NCBI RefSeq assembly: GCF_002013465.1
Contig: NZ_MAFC01000026.1
Location: 1-64,000 of the forward strand
Direction: 5' to 3'
Length of the DNA stretch: 64,000 nt
From: Mycobacterium sp. D16R12
GTDB lineage: Bacteria; Actinomycetota; Actinomycetes; Mycobacteriales; Mycobacteriaceae
Both the position numbers and the translations under genes were made by a program. Of this stretch, positions 40,417 to 49,104 are shown piece by piece. The notes below the pieces were generated by a model, which was given only the letters and a program-made list of their open reading frames with translations, did no database searches and was not told where the DNA came from. Position 1 is the stretch's first letter. Each line of letters starts with the position of its first letter.

Positions 40417-41310
40417 CTACAGCACCCCGGCAGCGCGCATATCCGCGGCCAATCCCTCGATCTGCTCCGGGCTCGGCGGGACGTTCGGCAGGCGGGGATC
40501 GCCAACCTCGATGCCCTGCAACCGAAGCCCGGCCTTGATGGCACCCACGGCACCCAGACGTCTGCAGGCCTCGGTCACCGGCGCAACCTGCGCATTGAGC
40601 TTGCGGGCTGTCTCTACGTCGCCGGCGTTGTACGCGGCCAGCAACTCACGCAGCGGCCCCGCGACGAAATGCGATATGACGCTGACGAATCCGACCGCTC
40701 CGACCGACAACCAGGGCAGGTTCAGCGGGTCGTCACCGGAGTAGTAGACGAGATCGGTACCGGCGATGATCTGGGCACCACCGTGCAGATCGCCCTTGGC
40801 ATCCTTGACCGCCACGATGTTCGGGTGTGCGGCGAGCTCACGGATGACGTGGAAGTCGATCGGGATGACCGAGCGCGGCGGAATGTCGTACAAGATGACG
40901 GGCACGTTCACCGCGTCGGCGACTGCGGTGAAATGTGCCAGCAGCCCTGCCTGCGAGGGCCGCGAGTAGTAGGGCGTGACGACCAGCAACCCATCGGCCC
41001 CGGCAGCCTCGCACTCCCGGGAGAGCTTGATGCTGTGGGCGGTGTCGTAGGTGCCGGACCCCGCGATGATGCGCGCGCGGTCACCCACGGCGGCCACCAC
41101 CTCGCGCAGCAGGGTCAGCTTCTCGGCGTCGGACGTAACGGGAGACTCGCCGGTAGTGCCGGAGAGCACGAGCCCATCGCACCCGGCATCGACCAAATGC
41201 GCGGCCAACCGGACCGCGGTGTCGACGTCAAGGGCGCCATCGGCATCGAAAGGAGTCACCATCGCGGTGAGCACGGTGCCGAGCCGCGCCACTGTTTCAC
41301 CTGCTGTCAC
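40417..41310 (-). CDS. dapA: 4-hydroxy-tetrahydrodipicolinate synthase
   Basis: A 297-residue Schiff-base aldolase of lysine/diaminopimelate synthesis. The substrate loop is SGTTGESPVTSDAEK, the catalytic Tyr is in VVTPYYSRPSQ, and the Schiff-base Lys is in NIVAVKDAKGDL. The GTG start at 41310 has TATTCT six bases upstream. The M. tuberculosis order thyX-dapA-rnj is kept. Confidence 0.96.
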   Translation of the reverse strand: MTAGETVARLGTVLTAMVTPFDADGALDVDTAVRLAAHLVDAGCDGLVLSGTTGESPVTSDAEKLTLLREVVAAVGDRARIIAGSGTYDTAHSIKLSRECEAAGADGLLVVTPYYSRPSQAGLLAHFTAVADAVNVPVILYDIPPRSVIPIDFHVIRELAAHPNIVAVKDAKGDLHGGAQIIAGTDLVYYSGDDPLNLPWLSVGAVGFVSVISHFVAGPLRELLAAYNAGDVETARKLNAQVAPVTEACRRLGAVGAIKAGLRLQGIEVGDPRLPNVPPSPEQIEGLAADMRAAGVL

Positions 41311-41316
41311 GGCATG

Positions 41317-41322
41317 AGAATA
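41317..41322 (-). promoter_or_regulatory. -10 element for leaderless dapA
   Basis: TATTCT on the minus strand, six bases before the GTG at 41310. Confidence 0.5.
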
Positions 41323-41361
41323 CCCGCCGCGACCAAGTGAATATGCCGTGACCCGTGTGTC

Positions 41362-42114
41362 TTATCCCTCGTAAACCAGCGGGGAGATCGCGACCTCGGT
41401 GCCATCGGCCAGGTTTGCGATGTCGAAGTCACCAAAGATCGACGGCGCCAGGTCGGCGAGCTGGCGCAGGCAGGCGATCGCCAGCCGGCGAATCTCCACG
41501 TCGGCGTGCTCGCTCGCGCGCATCGCGATGAAGTGCCGCCAGGCCCGGTAGTTCCCGGTGACGACGATGCGGGTCTCGGTGGCGTTGGGCAGCACCGAGC
41601 GGGCCGCCTGTCGCGCCTGCTTGCGCCGCAACACGGCATTGGGGACGTCGGCGAGCTTGGATTCGAGCTTCTCCAGGAGCTCGACATAGGCCGCACGACT
41701 GGCATCGGTGGCCTTACGCAGCAGCTCCACCAGCTCGGGATCATCCTCGACGGCAGGCGGTAGCACCACGTTGGAGTCCGCCTCGGGGACAAATCGCTGC
41801 GACAGCTGCGAGTAGGAGAAGTGGCGGTGGCGGATCAGCTCGTGCGTGCACGAGCGCGAGATTCCCGTGATGTAGAAGGTGACCGAGGCGTGCTCGAGCA
41901 GCGAGAGATGCCCCACCTCGATGACGTGGCGCAGATAGCTCTCGTTGGAGGCGGTGCGCGGGTTGGGCTTGGACCAGCTTTGATAGCAGGCCCGGCCGGC
42001 GAACTCGACGAGCGCCGGGCCGCCGTCGGCATCGGTACTCCAGTCGATATCCGGAGGTGCGATGAAGTCGGTCTTCGCTATCAGCTGCACGCGCAGCGGC
42101 ACTATCTCTGCCAC
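41362..42114 (-). CDS. thyX: Flavin-dependent thymidylate synthase ThyX
   Basis: A 250-residue FAD-dependent thymidylate synthase, using NADPH and methylene-tetrahydrofolate to make dTMP. The ThyX motif is RHRHFSYSQLSQRF. Other conserved parts are GRACYQSWSKPNPRTASN, YITGISRSCTHELI and ETRIVVTGNYRAWRHF. GTG at 42114 gives the same N-terminus as the M. tuberculosis enzyme and has TAGGGT seven bases upstream. thyA is also present 3.7 kb away. Confidence 0.96.
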   Translation of the reverse strand: MAEIVPLRVQLIAKTDFIAPPDIDWSTDADGGPALVEFAGRACYQSWSKPNPRTASNESYLRHVIEVGHLSLLEHASVTFYITGISRSCTHELIRHRHFSYSQLSQRFVPEADSNVVLPPAVEDDPELVELLRKATDASRAAYVELLEKLESKLADVPNAVLRRKQARQAARSVLPNATETRIVVTGNYRAWRHFIAMRASEHADVEIRRLAIACLRQLADLAPSIFGDFDIANLADGTEVAISPLVYEG

Positions 42115-42121
42115 GCGCCAC

Positions 42122-42127
42122 ACCCTA
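42122..42127 (-). promoter_or_regulatory. -10 element for leaderless thyX
   Basis: TAGGGT on the minus strand, seven bases before the GTG at 42114. Confidence 0.45.
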
Positions 42128-42202
42128 TCGGCGGTCGTGGCCGACCGATCACCAGCACAGGCCCGCCGGCATTCTCGATATGCATACGGCAACTCCCCCA
42201 GC

Positions 42203-42208
42203 TACCTT
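42203..42208 (+). promoter_or_regulatory. -10 element for the leaderless gene at 42215
   Basis: TACCTT lies six bases before the GTG at 42215 and selects it over the GTG two bases earlier. Confidence 0.45.
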
Positions 42209-42214
42209 TGACGT

Positions 42215-42907
42215 GTGCGCATCCTCGAATGGCAAACCGGCGATCGCGATGAGCTGCGAGGCTTCATCCGCCAGTACCTCATCGCCGGCTTCTGGTCGCG
42301 GGACCAGATAGAGGAATCTGTCGCCGAGTGGGTGGACGATTCCGGGCAGCTCGATCCCGACGAGGCCGCGGCACTGGTGCGGCAGATGTGGAACGAGCGT
42401 CTCGCCGAACAGGCGACGTGGGCCGACACCGGCGACTACGGCCGGCTCCGGTACACGTTCGACCATCTGGAATCCGAGGGCATCCTCGCGCGCATGTGCT
42501 TCGCCTGCTGCAGAACCTGCGCCACCTCCGAGATCGACTTCGAGCGCACCATCAATCCGGATCCGCCTGATTGGTACCGCTACCAGCAGTGGGCGTACAC
42601 CTATTTCCACGAGCAGGATGCGCTGCGCCTGGCTGACAGCGATCCGATTCTTTACCTGGGGTACAGCGCGTTTCGCGCACATCCCGGGCTGCCGACAGAC
42701 CTGCTGGAGGCCTATCAGCGCAGCGATCCGGGCGCCGAGGCCCAGGTTCAGGAACGTACCGACGCCATCGTCGGCCGCCGAATTGTGCAGCTGGCCCAGC
42801 ACTTCGGCCTCAACACATCGTGGTCCGGGTCGGGGAAGGCCAGGATCGAAGTGCATGCCGATCAGTGGCGCAAACCGCTGCCGGTCGGCTCGCCGCCGGC
42901 ACGCTAG
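42215..42907 (+). CDS. Conserved hypothetical protein with CC-x-TC motif (DUF6891-like)
   Basis: A 230-residue acidic protein. The central CFACCRTCATSEIDFE segment holds four clustered Cys and could bind a metal. The flanks are an acidic helical N-terminal half and a segment YQQWAYTYFHEQDALRLADS. The cysteine motif resembles that of DUF6891 proteins, an assignment made from memory of the motif and so tentative. It is divergent from thyX and is followed by a YceI gene that has its own -10 element. Confidence 0.65.
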   Translation: MRILEWQTGDRDELRGFIRQYLIAGFWSRDQIEESVAEWVDDSGQLDPDEAAALVRQMWNERLAEQATWADTGDYGRLRYTFDHLESEGILARMCFACCRTCATSEIDFERTINPDPPDWYRYQQWAYTYFHEQDALRLADSDPILYLGYSAFRAHPGLPTDLLEAYQRSDPGAEAQVQERTDAIVGRRIVQLAQHFGLNTSWSGSGKARIEVHADQWRKPLPVGSPPAR

Positions 42908-42917
42908 GCGGCACCTT

Positions 42918-42923
42918 TACGAT
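42918..42923 (+). promoter_or_regulatory. -10 element for the leaderless YceI gene
   Basis: TACGAT lies six bases before the GTG at 42930. Confidence 0.45.
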
Positions 42924-42929
42924 CGGCCG

Positions 42930-43472
42930 GTGAGCTCCTGGACACTCGGACCCGAGCACGGCACGCTAACCCTGCGCACCAGCGTCGGCGGACGCGCAGC
43001 ACGCATGGGCCACCGCCTCACGATCGTCATGGACTCCTGGACCATCTCCGTCGAGGAAGCCGGCGGCCAACCATCGTCCGCCGAACTTGTTGTCGGCGTG
43101 AACTCGCTGCGAGTCGACAGTGGCGAGGGCGGGCTGACGCCGCTGAGCACGCCAGAGAAGGCGGTCGTGCGGGTCAACGCGCTGAAGGCACTGGATGCCA
43201 AGCGATTTCCCACCATCGAGTTCCGTGCCGAGAAGATCACCGAGGCGGTCGGCGGCTATCGCATGCACGGTTACCTGACCATTCACGGGGTAACTCAGGT
43301 TGTCGATATCGACCTTGCCGTTGTCGAGGACGGTGACGACCAGCAGCTGAGCCTCACCACAGAGGTGTCACAGCGGGCCTACCAGGTGAAGCCGTTTTCG
43401 ATGGCGATGGGATCGCTGAAGGTCGCCGACCTGGTCACCGTGTCGTTCGAAGGACGCCGCCAAGGGGCTTGA
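42930..43472 (+). CDS. YceI-like family protein
   Basis: A 180-residue lipocalin-like beta-barrel protein of the YceI family, whose members bind isoprenoid or other amphiphilic ligands. No signal peptide is present, so it is cytoplasmic. Family marks are LVVGVNSLRVDSGEGG and LKALDAKRFPTIEFRAEKI (the K-D-x-x-x-F-P-x-I-x-F element), with YLTIHGVTQVVDIDL. GTG 42930 is set by the -10 element. The last 38 bases overlap the convergent YcaQ-like gene. Confidence 0.82.
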   Translation: MSSWTLGPEHGTLTLRTSVGGRAARMGHRLTIVMDSWTISVEEAGGQPSSAELVVGVNSLRVDSGEGGLTPLSTPEKAVVRVNALKALDAKRFPTIEFRAEKITEAVGGYRMHGYLTIHGVTQVVDIDLAVVEDGDDQQLSLTTEVSQRAYQVKPFSMAMGSLKVADLVTVSFEGRRQGA

Positions 43473-44658
43473 CCACGTCACCGCGCTTCCCGACGGCGAC
43501 TCCCTCAAGACCGAGCCACGACGCCATGGTGCGGAGCTGTTCGGCCAGCGGCCCGGCGATGCGCGACGGATCCTGCCCGTGTTCCGCGAACGCCCCGACG
43601 ACATTGAGGATCCCGGCGCCGCGGTCGGCCTTGAGGTCGACCCTGCCGACGAGATGTCCGTCGAGCAGAAACGGCCAGACGTAGTAGCCGTACTGCCGCT
43701 TGGGCGCCGGTGTGTAGATCTCGATGCGATAGTGAAAGTCGAAAAGGCGCTCGACCCTGGGGCGGAAGAAGATCAGCGGATCAAAGGGGCACAGCAGCGC
43801 GGTGCCACGGTCCACGCGCGGAATCGTCTGCCCGGCGTCCAGATAGGCAGGCGCGCTCCACCCGTCGACGACCACCTTCTCCACTTCCCCTGCCTCGGCG
43901 AGCGCGGCCAGTGCCGGTTTGATCTGCCCCGCCGCGAGCCGGAAGTAGTCGCGGATATCAGCCTCGGTTCCCAGGCCCAGCGCACGCACCGCACGACGCG
44001 TGAGTTCGAGCACCGCCTCCTCATCGGAGACTTCACGCTGGTAGATGTCAGCGGGAATCACCTTGTGTGCCAACTGGTAATGCCGCGAGAACCCCACGCG
44101 TTTATCGGTGGTCAGCTCTCCCGAGGAGAACAGTGCTTCGGCAATCCACTTAGTCTCGCTGCGGTCCCACCACGGCCCTTTACGGCCCGGCGCCTCCCTC
44201 TCCAGGTACGCCTCGATCTGTCCGGCCGTGCACGGTCCGAGCTCGGCGACGGCCGCGAGTACCTCCTCGACCATGCGCGGATTCTCCTCGACGAACTTTC
44301 GCGCCCACCGCCCGTGTTGGTACTCACGCATGCGCCACCGCATCAGCGGCCAGTCCTGGATGGACATCAGCGCCGCCTCGTGCGCCCAGTACTCGATGAG
44401 CAGCCGTGGTGTGCGCGCGCTGTGAGTCCAGGCGGCGTCGTCCAGAAGCGCACGATCGTAGGGCCCGAGCCTGCTGAACACCGGCGCATAGTGCGCACGT
44501 ACCGCAACCGATACCGAATCAAGTTGCAGCACCTGGATTCTGGAGATGAGCTTGCGCAAGTGCGCACGGGTCACCGAAGTGGCGGACGCACCGGTGAAAC
44601 CCTGCGCCGCGATCGCGATGCGGCGCGCCTGTGCGACGTTCAGTGTCGAGCGACTCAC
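43435..44658 (-). CDS. Crosslink-repair DNA glycosylase YcaQ-like (HTH_42) protein
   Basis: A 407-residue protein of the winged-helix YcaQ/AlkX family; characterised members excise interstrand crosslinked or bulky alkylated bases. The N-terminal ARRIAIAAQGF and IQVLQLDSVSVAVRAHY (the QxDSVxV motif) and the C-terminal ALLCPFDPLIFFRPRVERLF with YVWPFLLDGHLVGRVDLKAD are diagnostic. GTG start at 44658, overlapping the DsbA-like gene stop by four bases. It is therefore the last gene of the thyA-dfrA operon. Confidence 0.83.
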   Translation of the reverse strand: MSRSTLNVAQARRIAIAAQGFTGASATSVTRAHLRKLISRIQVLQLDSVSVAVRAHYAPVFSRLGPYDRALLDDAAWTHSARTPRLLIEYWAHEAALMSIQDWPLMRWRMREYQHGRWARKFVEENPRMVEEVLAAVAELGPCTAGQIEAYLEREAPGRKGPWWDRSETKWIAEALFSSGELTTDKRVGFSRHYQLAHKVIPADIYQREVSDEEAVLELTRRAVRALGLGTEADIRDYFRLAAGQIKPALAALAEAGEVEKVVVDGWSAPAYLDAGQTIPRVDRGTALLCPFDPLIFFRPRVERLFDFHYRIEIYTPAPKRQYGYYVWPFLLDGHLVGRVDLKADRGAGILNVVGAFAEHGQDPSRIAGPLAEQLRTMASWLGLEGVAVGKRGDVVKPLGGVLRTTR

Positions 44659-45356
44659 CGGGTTCCCACAAGGCGGGCCAGCCAGTCGGCGTCGGACGGA
44701 TCAACCATCTCCCCCGAGCTGTCGATCACGGCGGGGACGCCGCCCAGGCCGTGATCCGTCAGCTGCTGCTCATTGCCCGCCGTCCGGCGGCGATCGGCAT
44801 CGGTGACCTGAAGAGAGGAAATCGCGTGCAGCACATCGCCCGTCACTCCGGCCCCGGCGGCGATGTCGCTGATCTGCAGATTGGTGAGGTTCCCTACGCC
44901 CTCGGCCGGTTGCCTTCGGAACATCTCACCGATGAAGCCCAGAATCACCGGGTCCGCGGCACCCGAGTCGTCGATCAGGAACAGGGCGGCTGCGGCCCGC
45001 GACGAGTAGTCACCGCTGACCGAGATCGGGTCCAGAAAGCTCACCGGCCGATAGGTGACCTGCAGTCGCCCCTCGGTGACGTACTTCGCCATCTCCTCGC
45101 CGTATTCGGCTTCGAACCGCCGGCAGAACGGGCATTGAAAATCGACGAACACGGTGATCCCGGTGGCGACGTCACCGGCGCTGCCTACCGTCACACCGGC
45201 GCCCTGGCCGCTCCCCCAGCCCGCGGCGTCCGCGGGAGCCGACGCAGTGCCGTCAACGACGCGACTGCAGCCGGTGAGCACCAGCACCGCGGTGGCCAAC
45301 ACGATGGCCACCCGGAGGAGCGCATTGGGGGCACCTCCCGCTCGCGGGAGACTCAC
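44655..45356 (-). CDS. DsbA-like thioredoxin-fold lipoprotein
   Basis: A 233-residue exported thiol-disulfide protein. After a short basic start the hydrophobic core leads to the lipobox VLTGC, so it is probably lipidated and outside the membrane. The thioredoxin-fold active site is FVDFQCPFCRRFEAEYG (C-x2-C). The cis-Pro loop is GLGGVPAVIDSSG. GTG at 45356 overlaps the dfrA stop (GTGA). Earlier codons to 45416 lie inside dfrA. Role in oxidative folding is inferred from the family. Confidence 0.85.
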   Translation of the reverse strand: MSLPRAGGAPNALLRVAIVLATAVLVLTGCSRVVDGTASAPADAAGWGSGQGAGVTVGSAGDVATGITVFVDFQCPFCRRFEAEYGEEMAKYVTEGRLQVTYRPVSFLDPISVSGDYSSRAAAALFLIDDSGAADPVILGFIGEMFRRQPAEGVGNLTNLQISDIAAGAGVTGDVLHAISSLQVTDADRRRTAGNEQQLTDHGLGGVPAVIDSSGEMVDPSDADWLARLVGTR

Positions 45357-45844
45357 ACGTCGGCCTTGCGGTAGCTCAGGAACTGGTATCGCAATCCGGA
45401 TGCACTTGTCTGCCAATCATTTCCCTCGACCACCCAACTCTCGTCGAGCTCCGGTGCGAGCGCATCGCCCGGCACATCGGCGTCCACCACGGTCACCTCG
45501 CAACGCTGCGCCAAGGGCAGGAACAGCCGGTAGATCTCCCCGCCTCCGATGACCCAGGGGGCCTCATCGGAGGCGGCCAATGCGGCGTCCACGCATCCGA
45601 CGGCCAGCGCGTCGTCCGGTTCGAACAACGCATCCCGGGTCAGCACGATATTGGGCCGCCCCGGCAGCGGTCGAACACTGGCGGGCAACGACTCCCAGGT
45701 CTTGCGCCCCATGATCACCGTGTGCCCCATGGTGATTGCCTTGAAACGCGTCTGATCTTCCGGTAGCCGCCACGGTATGGCGCCATCCGCACCGATGACA
45801 CCGTCGCGGGACTGTGCCCAGATCAGCCCGATGGTTCCCGTCAT
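45353..45844 (-). CDS. dfrA: Dihydrofolate reductase
   Basis: A 163-residue dihydrofolate reductase. The N-terminal LIWAQSRDGVIGADGAIPWR carries the W-x5-G-x-I-G loop; the proton donor Asp is in LPEDQTRFKAIT. The NADPH site is VIMGRKTWESLP with VIGGGEIYRLFLP. It regenerates the tetrahydrofolate consumed by ThyA, encoded directly upstream with a four-base overlap. Confidence 0.95.
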   Translation of the reverse strand: MTGTIGLIWAQSRDGVIGADGAIPWRLPEDQTRFKAITMGHTVIMGRKTWESLPASVRPLPGRPNIVLTRDALFEPDDALAVGCVDAALAASDEAPWVIGGGEIYRLFLPLAQRCEVTVVDADVPGDALAPELDESWVVEGNDWQTSASGLRYQFLSYRKADV

Positions 45845-46641
45845 ACCGCGACAGGCGCCTTGATGGCGGGATGATGCTGATAGTTCTCGACCGTGATGTC
45901 CTCGTATTCGTAGTCGAAAATCGAATCACGCTGCGCCAGAATCAGCCTCGGATACGGATAGGGATCGCGGCTGAGCTGCTCGGTCACCTGCTCGATGTGG
46001 TTGTCGTAGATATGGCAGTCACCACCGGTCCACACGAAGTCGCCCACTCCGAGCCCCGCCTGCGCCGCCATCATGTGGGTGAGCAGCGCATAACTCGCAA
46101 TGTTGAAGGGAACCCCCAGAAACAGGTCGGCGCTGCGCTGATACAGCTGGCAGCTCAGCTTGCCGTCCGCGACATAGAACTGAAAGAAGGCGTGACAGGG
46201 CGGCAGTGCCATCTGCGGAATCTCGCCCACGTTCCAGGCCGAGACGATGTTGCGGCGCGAATCGGGGTCGGTGCGCAACAGGCCGAGCGCAGCGCTGATC
46301 TGGTCGATGTGCTCCCCCGACGGGGTGGGCCAGGATCTCCATTGCACCCCGTACACCGGCCCCAGCTCGCCGGCCTCCGATGCCCACTCGTCCCAGATGG
46401 TGACCCCGCGCTCTTGGAGCCAGCGGACGTTGGATTCGCCGCGCAAGAACCACAGCAGCTCGTAGATCACCGACTTCAGATGAACCCTCTTGGTGGTGAT
46501 CAGCGGGAAGCCGTCGTCCAGGCGGTAGCGCAGCTGGTGACCGAAGACGCTGCGAGTACCGGTGCCGGTGCGATCCGACTTCGGTGTGCCCTGGTCGAGC
46601 ACGAGACGCAACAGATCCTCGTAAGGAGTGGGAACGGGCAC
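45841..46641 (-). CDS. thyA: Thymidylate synthase ThyA
   Basis: A 266-residue classical thymidylate synthase. The catalytic Cys is in MALPPCHAFFQFYV, the nucleotide-binding loop in LYQRSADLFLGVPFNIASYA, and DPDSRRNIVSAWNVGEIP carries the phosphate-binding Arg pair. The GTG start at 46641 has TAAGCT six bases upstream. It heads an operon with dfrA, a DsbA-like and a YcaQ-like gene, each overlapping the next by four bases. Confidence 0.96.
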   Translation of the reverse strand: MPVPTPYEDLLRLVLDQGTPKSDRTGTGTRSVFGHQLRYRLDDGFPLITTKRVHLKSVIYELLWFLRGESNVRWLQERGVTIWDEWASEAGELGPVYGVQWRSWPTPSGEHIDQISAALGLLRTDPDSRRNIVSAWNVGEIPQMALPPCHAFFQFYVADGKLSCQLYQRSADLFLGVPFNIASYALLTHMMAAQAGLGVGDFVWTGGDCHIYDNHIEQVTEQLSRDPYPYPRLILAQRDSIFDYEYEDITVENYQHHPAIKAPVAV

Positions 46642-46647
46642 GCAGCT

Positions 46648-46653
46648 AGCTTA
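46648..46653 (-). promoter_or_regulatory. -10 element for leaderless thyA
   Basis: TAAGCT on the minus strand, six bases before the GTG at 46641. Confidence 0.45.
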
Positions 46654-46715
46654 CTTCCCGGCTGCGACGATCCCGGGTGCCCGACGCACCGAGAGCGCCC
46701 TGCACAGAGCGCCTT

Positions 46716-48011
46716 CTACCGTTTCGCGAGTGCGTCGACCCGCGCGACGATGTCCGCGCGCAGCGCGCCTAGCTGTGCGTCGGTAAGCGACTCGGCGGGG
46801 AATTTGCACACGATGGTGAACTCGTCGCCGATGGAGTAGACCTCGTAGCGGGACGCCTGCGGCATGGGTGCGCCGCCCGTGATCGTGGTTGGCGGCGTGG
46901 TCAGCTGGGCGTCGAAGTCTTCCAGGATCAGGTCCGGCGGCAAGGGCGGGATAGGCAGAATTCCCGGATTGGTGATGCGGATGAATGGCCCGAAATCCCC
47001 CGCCAAGAACCCGTCACCGATGTGGTGCACGCTCTGCAGGAGAAAACCGCTGTCGATGTCCTCGGTTATTTGACGCGCCACCTCGGTGCCGATCTGCACG
47101 GCGTCATCGTCTATGCGGACCATCACTTGACTTCGCGCGATCATGATCCCGTTGGCGATCTCACCGAGTTCGGCGGGAGGTGTCAGGTGCTTGCGATAGT
47201 CCACCAACGACTCGAAGCCCAGGTTCACCGGCGCGCCGTCGTCGACGGGGATCAACGCACGTTCTGCAAGGGCGATGACACCGGTGATGAGCGTGTTCAC
47301 GGTGATCTGACGTTGCCGCGCCGCGGTCCGCAATGCGGCGGAGATCTCCGGATCGAAGCGCTGCTTCCACCCCAGCACGGGGGCTGAGACGGCGGCGGAT
47401 TCCTGCTGTCGGCCACCCCAGGACGTAGCGCCGAACCAGTGCTTGTCCGGGAGAGTGGTGCGCACAAGCCCCCGGCTCTCCATCGCGGACTCCGGCGCCA
47501 CTGGAATGGGCTGGCGCTGTGGATATGGAATTTCGCCCCTCGTCACGATCTGGGTGTAGAGCTCCCACAGTTCGCAGAAGTAGACGTAACTCAGGCGAGC
47601 ATCGGCGATCGAATGATCCACTCCCACTGCGACGGCCTGACCTACTTCCCTGGGATGCACCAGGACCGCGAAGGTTCCGTCATCGAGCGACAACACCGGA
47701 AGTGTCGCGACATCGGCCAGCGGCTCGGTCCGCAGGGTCACCACGGCGTCCCTCACCGGCTCGGCGGTGACCCGAAAACGGCGGCCGACCGGGTCGACTC
47801 GGGCGGCGAGGAATGGATGCGTGTGCTGTAAAGCCGTCGCCGCCGCACTCAATGCGGCTATGTCCAGATCGCCCCGCAACCAGGCCACATACCAAATGGT
47901 TGTGTACTTGCGCAGATGGTTCAATTCCGATTCTGCCACCGAGAGCATCCGCTGAATATCGATAGTGTCGGTCGCGCGTATCGTGGCGTTCAAGGTTATT
48001 TCCGATTTCAT
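46716..48011 (-). CDS. PapA5-like acyltransferase / condensation-domain protein
   Basis: A 431-residue protein with the two-lobed chloramphenicol-acetyltransferase/condensation fold seen in PapA acyltransferases. The catalytic site reads VGVDHSIADARLSYVYF, an H-x3-D motif preceded by Asp, where typical PapA or NRPS domains have HH-x3-D. The N-terminal SVAESELNHLRKYTTIW and NLGFESLVDYRKHLTPP (lobe bridge) support the family. It probably esterifies a lipid or polyketide alcohol. No polyketide synthase is in this window. ATG 48011 is preferred to the GTG-like start at 48035. Confidence 0.78.
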   Translation of the reverse strand: MKSEITLNATIRATDTIDIQRMLSVAESELNHLRKYTTIWYVAWLRGDLDIAALSAAATALQHTHPFLAARVDPVGRRFRVTAEPVRDAVVTLRTEPLADVATLPVLSLDDGTFAVLVHPREVGQAVAVGVDHSIADARLSYVYFCELWELYTQIVTRGEIPYPQRQPIPVAPESAMESRGLVRTTLPDKHWFGATSWGGRQQESAAVSAPVLGWKQRFDPEISAALRTAARQRQITVNTLITGVIALAERALIPVDDGAPVNLGFESLVDYRKHLTPPAELGEIANGIMIARSQVMVRIDDDAVQIGTEVARQITEDIDSGFLLQSVHHIGDGFLAGDFGPFIRITNPGILPIPPLPPDLILEDFDAQLTTPPTTITGGAPMPQASRYEVYSIGDEFTIVCKFPAESLTDAQLGALRADIVARVDALAKR

Positions 48012-48170
48012 GTGGGCCGAATAGATAAGCCACAATCTATGTCCATGGCGTGGGTGCCCGGCGCCACCAGAGATTCCATTCGATTAACATCGCGTAATCT
48101 CTGAAATCCGATATAACAGACTATCCCGAATATGACAGATTCGAATTTGCCACAGAATTATCAGAGCTCG

Positions 48171-48641
48171 TTATGACGAACCCCGGGACCGGTGACTCAA
48201 CCTGCCGCTCAACCCGTGTAGCGAACGCAATAGCGAGCGCAGCGCGTAGAAACCTGCCACCAGCGTCAACGCCAGCATGACCAGGAACATGACCAGCCAG
48301 TTGCTCCGGGTGTGCTCGACGTTCCACCAGATCACGGTGAACAGAACAGCCCCGACGAACACCAAAACGTCGCGCCAGCCACCGCCGTAAGAGACCGCGG
48401 CCTCACGCAGTGAACGGCCGCGGTCGGTGCTGGCGATCAGATCGTCGATCCGCTGATCGATCGTGCGTTGGAACGCCGCGCGACGCTCGCTCTGCTCTTG
48501 TGGGATGCGGTCGAGCAGATCGAGGTCTTTGGAGATCAACGCCCGGAAGTCCGGGGGCTTGAGATTGCCCGCTACCGCTCCCAGCAGGGCACCCCCGGCG
48601 ATGGGCGCGGCCCCCAGGGCAAGTTCGGCAAGTCCGGGCAT
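48171..48641 (-). CDS. Membrane protein of unknown function
   Basis: A 156-residue protein. The N-terminal Gly/Ala-rich hydrophobic stretch (GAAPIAGGALLGAVAGNL) is followed by a charged helical segment (about 40-85) and two membrane helices (DVLVFVGAVLFTVIWWN and WLVMFLVMLALTLVAGFYAL), ending in a basic tail. It follows the flavodoxin-like gene by ten bases and may be co-transcribed with dapB. Not recognised. Confidence 0.65.
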   Translation of the reverse strand: MPGLAELALGAAPIAGGALLGAVAGNLKPPDFRALISKDLDLLDRIPQEQSERRAAFQRTIDQRIDDLIASTDRGRSLREAAVSYGGGWRDVLVFVGAVLFTVIWWNVEHTRSNWLVMFLVMLALTLVAGFYALRSLLRSLHGLSGRLSHRSRGSS

Positions 48642-48651
48642 GCCAGTCTCC

Positions 48652-49104
48652 TCAATGCATCAAGATCGCGGCGAGTGTGCCGCCAAGGTTATAGGCCTGC
48701 TCGCGCGCGGATGCGCTGATCGGCCCGACCACCTCGAGTACATCGGCGGCCTTCTCCAGGGCCAGCCCGGTCGCGATCTTGTCCACCGCGGATGCCGCGC
48801 CCACCGTGTCGTTGTTCCCGTGCACCCACAGGCCGTAGGGCCGGGCGGCGACATGGTCCAGGCTCGGGTAGTAGACGGTGTCGAAGAAGTGTTTGAGGGC
48901 ACCGGACATGTACCCGAAATTGGCGGTGGTGCCGAACAGGTAGCCGTCGGCGTCCAGCATGTCGGGGATCGTCGCGGCAAGAGCGGGCCTGGTGACCACC
49001 TCGACTCCCGAGATGTCGGAGTCCCTCGTGCCCGCCAGCACCGCCTCCAACAGTTCTCGGGTCGTCGGCGACGGGGTGTGGTGCACCACCAGCAGACGCC
49101 TCAT
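48652..49104 (-). CDS. Flavodoxin-like NAD(P)H-dependent oxidoreductase, Rv2771c-like
   Basis: A 150-residue flavodoxin-fold protein. The FMN phosphate loop is VVHHTPSPTTRELLEAV; the second flavin loop is FGTTANFGYMSGALKHFFD, as in WrbA-related reductases. The long frame back to 49638 is an artefact of overlapping genes; ATG 49104 overlaps the upstream stop by ATGA. Position matches Rv2771c in the dapB operon. Confidence 0.82.
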   Translation of the reverse strand: MRRLLVVHHTPSPTTRELLEAVLAGTRDSDISGVEVVTRPALAATIPDMLDADGYLFGTTANFGYMSGALKHFFDTVYYPSLDHVAARPYGLWVHGNNDTVGAASAVDKIATGLALEKAADVLEVVGPISASAREQAYNLGGTLAAILMH

